Shown: one piece after another, positions 50,226 to 51,193 of the stretch
Layout: each line of letters begins with the position of its first letter
How positions within the stretch are numbered: position 1 is the stretch's first letter
Position numbers and translations under genes: made by a program
Source: Myxococcota bacterium
Lineage (GTDB): Bacteria; Myxococcota_A; UBA9160; UBA4427
Reading direction: 5' to 3'
Assembly (NCBI GenBank): GCA_030748735.1
Contig: JASMLK010000010.1
Location: 1 to 51,193 of the forward strand
DNA length: 51,193 nt
The notes under the pieces: model-generated
Database searches by the model: none
Told to the model about the DNA's origin: nothing
The model's input: the letters and a program-made list of their open reading frames with translations, nothing else

Positions 50226-50659
50226 CGCGAAACGATGAGAGATCCGAAACAGGGTGCCGCCTCCTTCCGCATCTTCGACCTCGACCTGGCCGCCGTGCCC
50301 CAGCACGACACCGTGGACGACCGAAAGACCGAGCCCCGACCCGCCCTCTTCGAGTCGAGTCGTATTGACGTCGACCACGGGCAGGCCATACCGCCGCACA
50401 CTCAGGCCCGCCGCCGTCATGCGGGGGTGCAGCTCGTCAGCCACACGAGCATCGTCGACCTGCTTGTATTCGTACGGAACACCCAGGCGATCGAGGTCAG
50501 AGTTCATCCGGCGAGTCATGCCACAGTTGTCGCGACCGTATACCACGACGTAGGAAGAATCGCGCAGAGGCTCGACGCCCCGGACGAGGTCGTCCCGATC
50601 TTTCCCATGCTCGAGAGCACCGCCGTGCCGATGAGCGCAATCGCGAGAAGCAGTCGCAT
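50226..50659 (-). pseudogene. chimeric glutaredoxin-like / histidine-kinase pseudogene
   Basis: ATG 50659 follows AGGAGAG and opens a signal peptide (MRLLLAIALIGTAVLSSMG). Near 50583 a frame change joins it to RGVEPLRDSSYVVVYGRDNC, then MTRRMNSDLDRLGVPYEYKQ and RRYGLPVVDVN, a glutaredoxin-like fold with CGMT at C101-type position. At about 50363 this runs into GGSGLGLSVVHGVVLGHGGQ, then EGGGTLFRIS (50226-50354), the HATPase G2/GLGLS C-terminus of a histidine kinase, with no proper stop. Two unrelated genes appear fused by a deletion. It is not functional. Confidence 0.68.
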
Positions 50660-51131
50660 CGGGTCTCTCCTGCTGGTCGAACCAGGCATCGGATCGGCAG
50701 TCCCGAGCAGGGGGTTGAGCGGCACGGCGTGGGAGAGCCTGAGCTGCGCTGTAGGTCTCGGAAGCGAGCATCTGAGCCCCCTGTGTAGACCGCAACGCGT
50801 CGCGTCGACGGGACCGCCGGCCCATCTCTGATCCACTGGCTTCGAATCCAGTTGATGCTGTGCCGCGCGACGATGCTGTCGAAGAATCCCGAAGAAGTCA
50901 GCCACAACCCTTGACAGGATTTCGCGGGCGAATCGAGGGCGCTGCCCGTTGCGATTCAAAGCCGCGGTGCAAGGCGCGGAACACGCCTGTGCCGTGGGTC
51001 CGATGTCGTTGTGAGTTGAAACGCAATCGCGATGAGAACACGCCACACGCGTCATTCACCGAAGCCAAAAAACCCACCGCTACAATGCCTTCGTGCGACA
51101 CCCCACGGTCCCGCTTGGGGTAGCAAGAACA
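50660..51131. other. intergenic region, no supported gene
   Basis: No reading frame on either strand carries recognised motifs or a defendable start. TACAAT (51081-51086, five of six -10 bases) lies 45 bp before the next ATG, but no good -35 is seen. Nothing else was noticed. Confidence 0.4.
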
Positions 51132-51193
51132 ATGTCCTCTCTCGAAGGCCTTTCCAACGATCAACTGCTGAGCGAAACGCGAAAGCTCGTGCA
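51132..51193 (+). CDS. N-terminus of probable HNH endonuclease (DUF222-like), partial
   Basis: The last 62 bases open with ATG and read MSSLEGLSNDQLLSETRKLV. The L-S-x-[DE]-x-L-L-x-x-T-R-x-L-V opening is typical of the N-terminus of HNH endonucleases with an N-terminal DUF222-like helical domain that are common in GC-rich deltaproteobacteria and actinobacteria. The gene is cut by the window edge, so the HNH motif is not visible. The call is tentative. Confidence 0.45.
   Translation, partial: MSSLEGLSNDQLLSETRKLV

Noticed and set aside
49083..50825. A 580-codon minus-strand frame through the DUF362 gene
   Set aside because: Only the part before about 50226 carries glutaredoxin and kinase motifs. 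The rest is antisense to a well-supported Tat-exported protein and has no motif.
1..51193. CRISPR arrays, rRNA, tRNA, prophage or a defence island
   Set aside because: No repeat-spacer arrays, cloverleaf with CCA-type end, phage structural genes or Cas/toxin-antitoxin genes were seen by reading. A tRNA/rRNA search tool was not available.

Overview
This window is GC-rich, densely coded bacterial DNA with no rRNA, tRNA, CRISPR array or intact transposase that I can recognise. KdsB (Kdo activation for LPS), lipoproteins, a probable outer-membrane protein, a PEP-CTERM/IPTL-like C-terminal anchor and a large set of CoA-ester, steroid/terpenoid-type and xenobiotic-type enzymes point to a Gram-negative, lipid-degrading, mostly aerobic bacterium. 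The gene repertoire resembles uncultivated deltaproteobacterial/Myxococcota-like or Binatota-like lineages and, in its catabolic genes, mycobacteria. The taxonomic reading is inference; no marker gene was compared.

Region 1 (1-17 kb) is a catabolic region read mainly on +: MaoC-like dehydratase end, SDR, alpha/beta hydrolase, double DsbA-like protein, divergent cytochrome P450 and sulfotransferase, DUF1214 protein, quinone oxidoreductase + SDR (GTGA overlap), truncated enoyl-CoA hydratase (ECH), aminoglycoside-phosphotransferase-like kinase, AttH/CrtC-like protein, carboxymuconolactone-decarboxylase-like protein, BioA, a TetR regulator, ECH and metallo-beta-lactamase. Region 2 (17-26 kb): an AAA/DUF4143 ATPase with an operator-like repeat array, thioesterase, GST-like protein, DUF2867-type protein, an ECH pseudogene, amidohydrolase, HAMP-like membrane protein, LLM flavin oxidoreductase and a seven-repeat FG-GAP lipoprotein. 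Region 3 (26-32 kb): a FATP-type acyl-CoA ligase followed by an alpha/beta-hydrolase/AMP-ligase fusion, both divergent from a second TetR gene. That TetR gene ends inside a 167-bp near-perfect palindromic (MITE-like) element.

Region 4 (32-39 kb): VOC protein, KdsB, a PiT phosphate permease with a PhoU-like partner behind five 11-bp-phased Pho-box-like heptamers, sulfotransferase, a broken SUMF1-fold exported protein and an OafA-type acyltransferase. Region 5 (39-51 kb): a MoaD/ThiS-like protein next to a tungsten-type aldehyde ferredoxin oxidoreductase, an overlapping ACAD-ACAD-ECH operon, a sulfatase-like lipoprotein, a truncated FAD oxidoreductase beside a transposon-end-like repeat, a small secreted protein, a Tat-exported DUF362 protein, a glutaredoxin/histidine-kinase chimeric pseudogene and the start of an HNH/DUF222-like gene.

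The genes read together as CoA-thioester and hydrophobic-substrate catabolism (activation, oxidation, hydration, thioester cleavage, detoxification) under TetR control. The most unusual signals are non-coding: the 167-bp palindrome, an inverted 28-bp repeat pair 16 kb apart, two TetR genes with the same apparently leaderless promoter/operator geometry, and the phased Pho boxes. Several genes are broken. Four of the lesions look like loss of one base from a 2-3 nt homopolymer, so sequencing or assembly error must be excluded before calling them pseudogenes.
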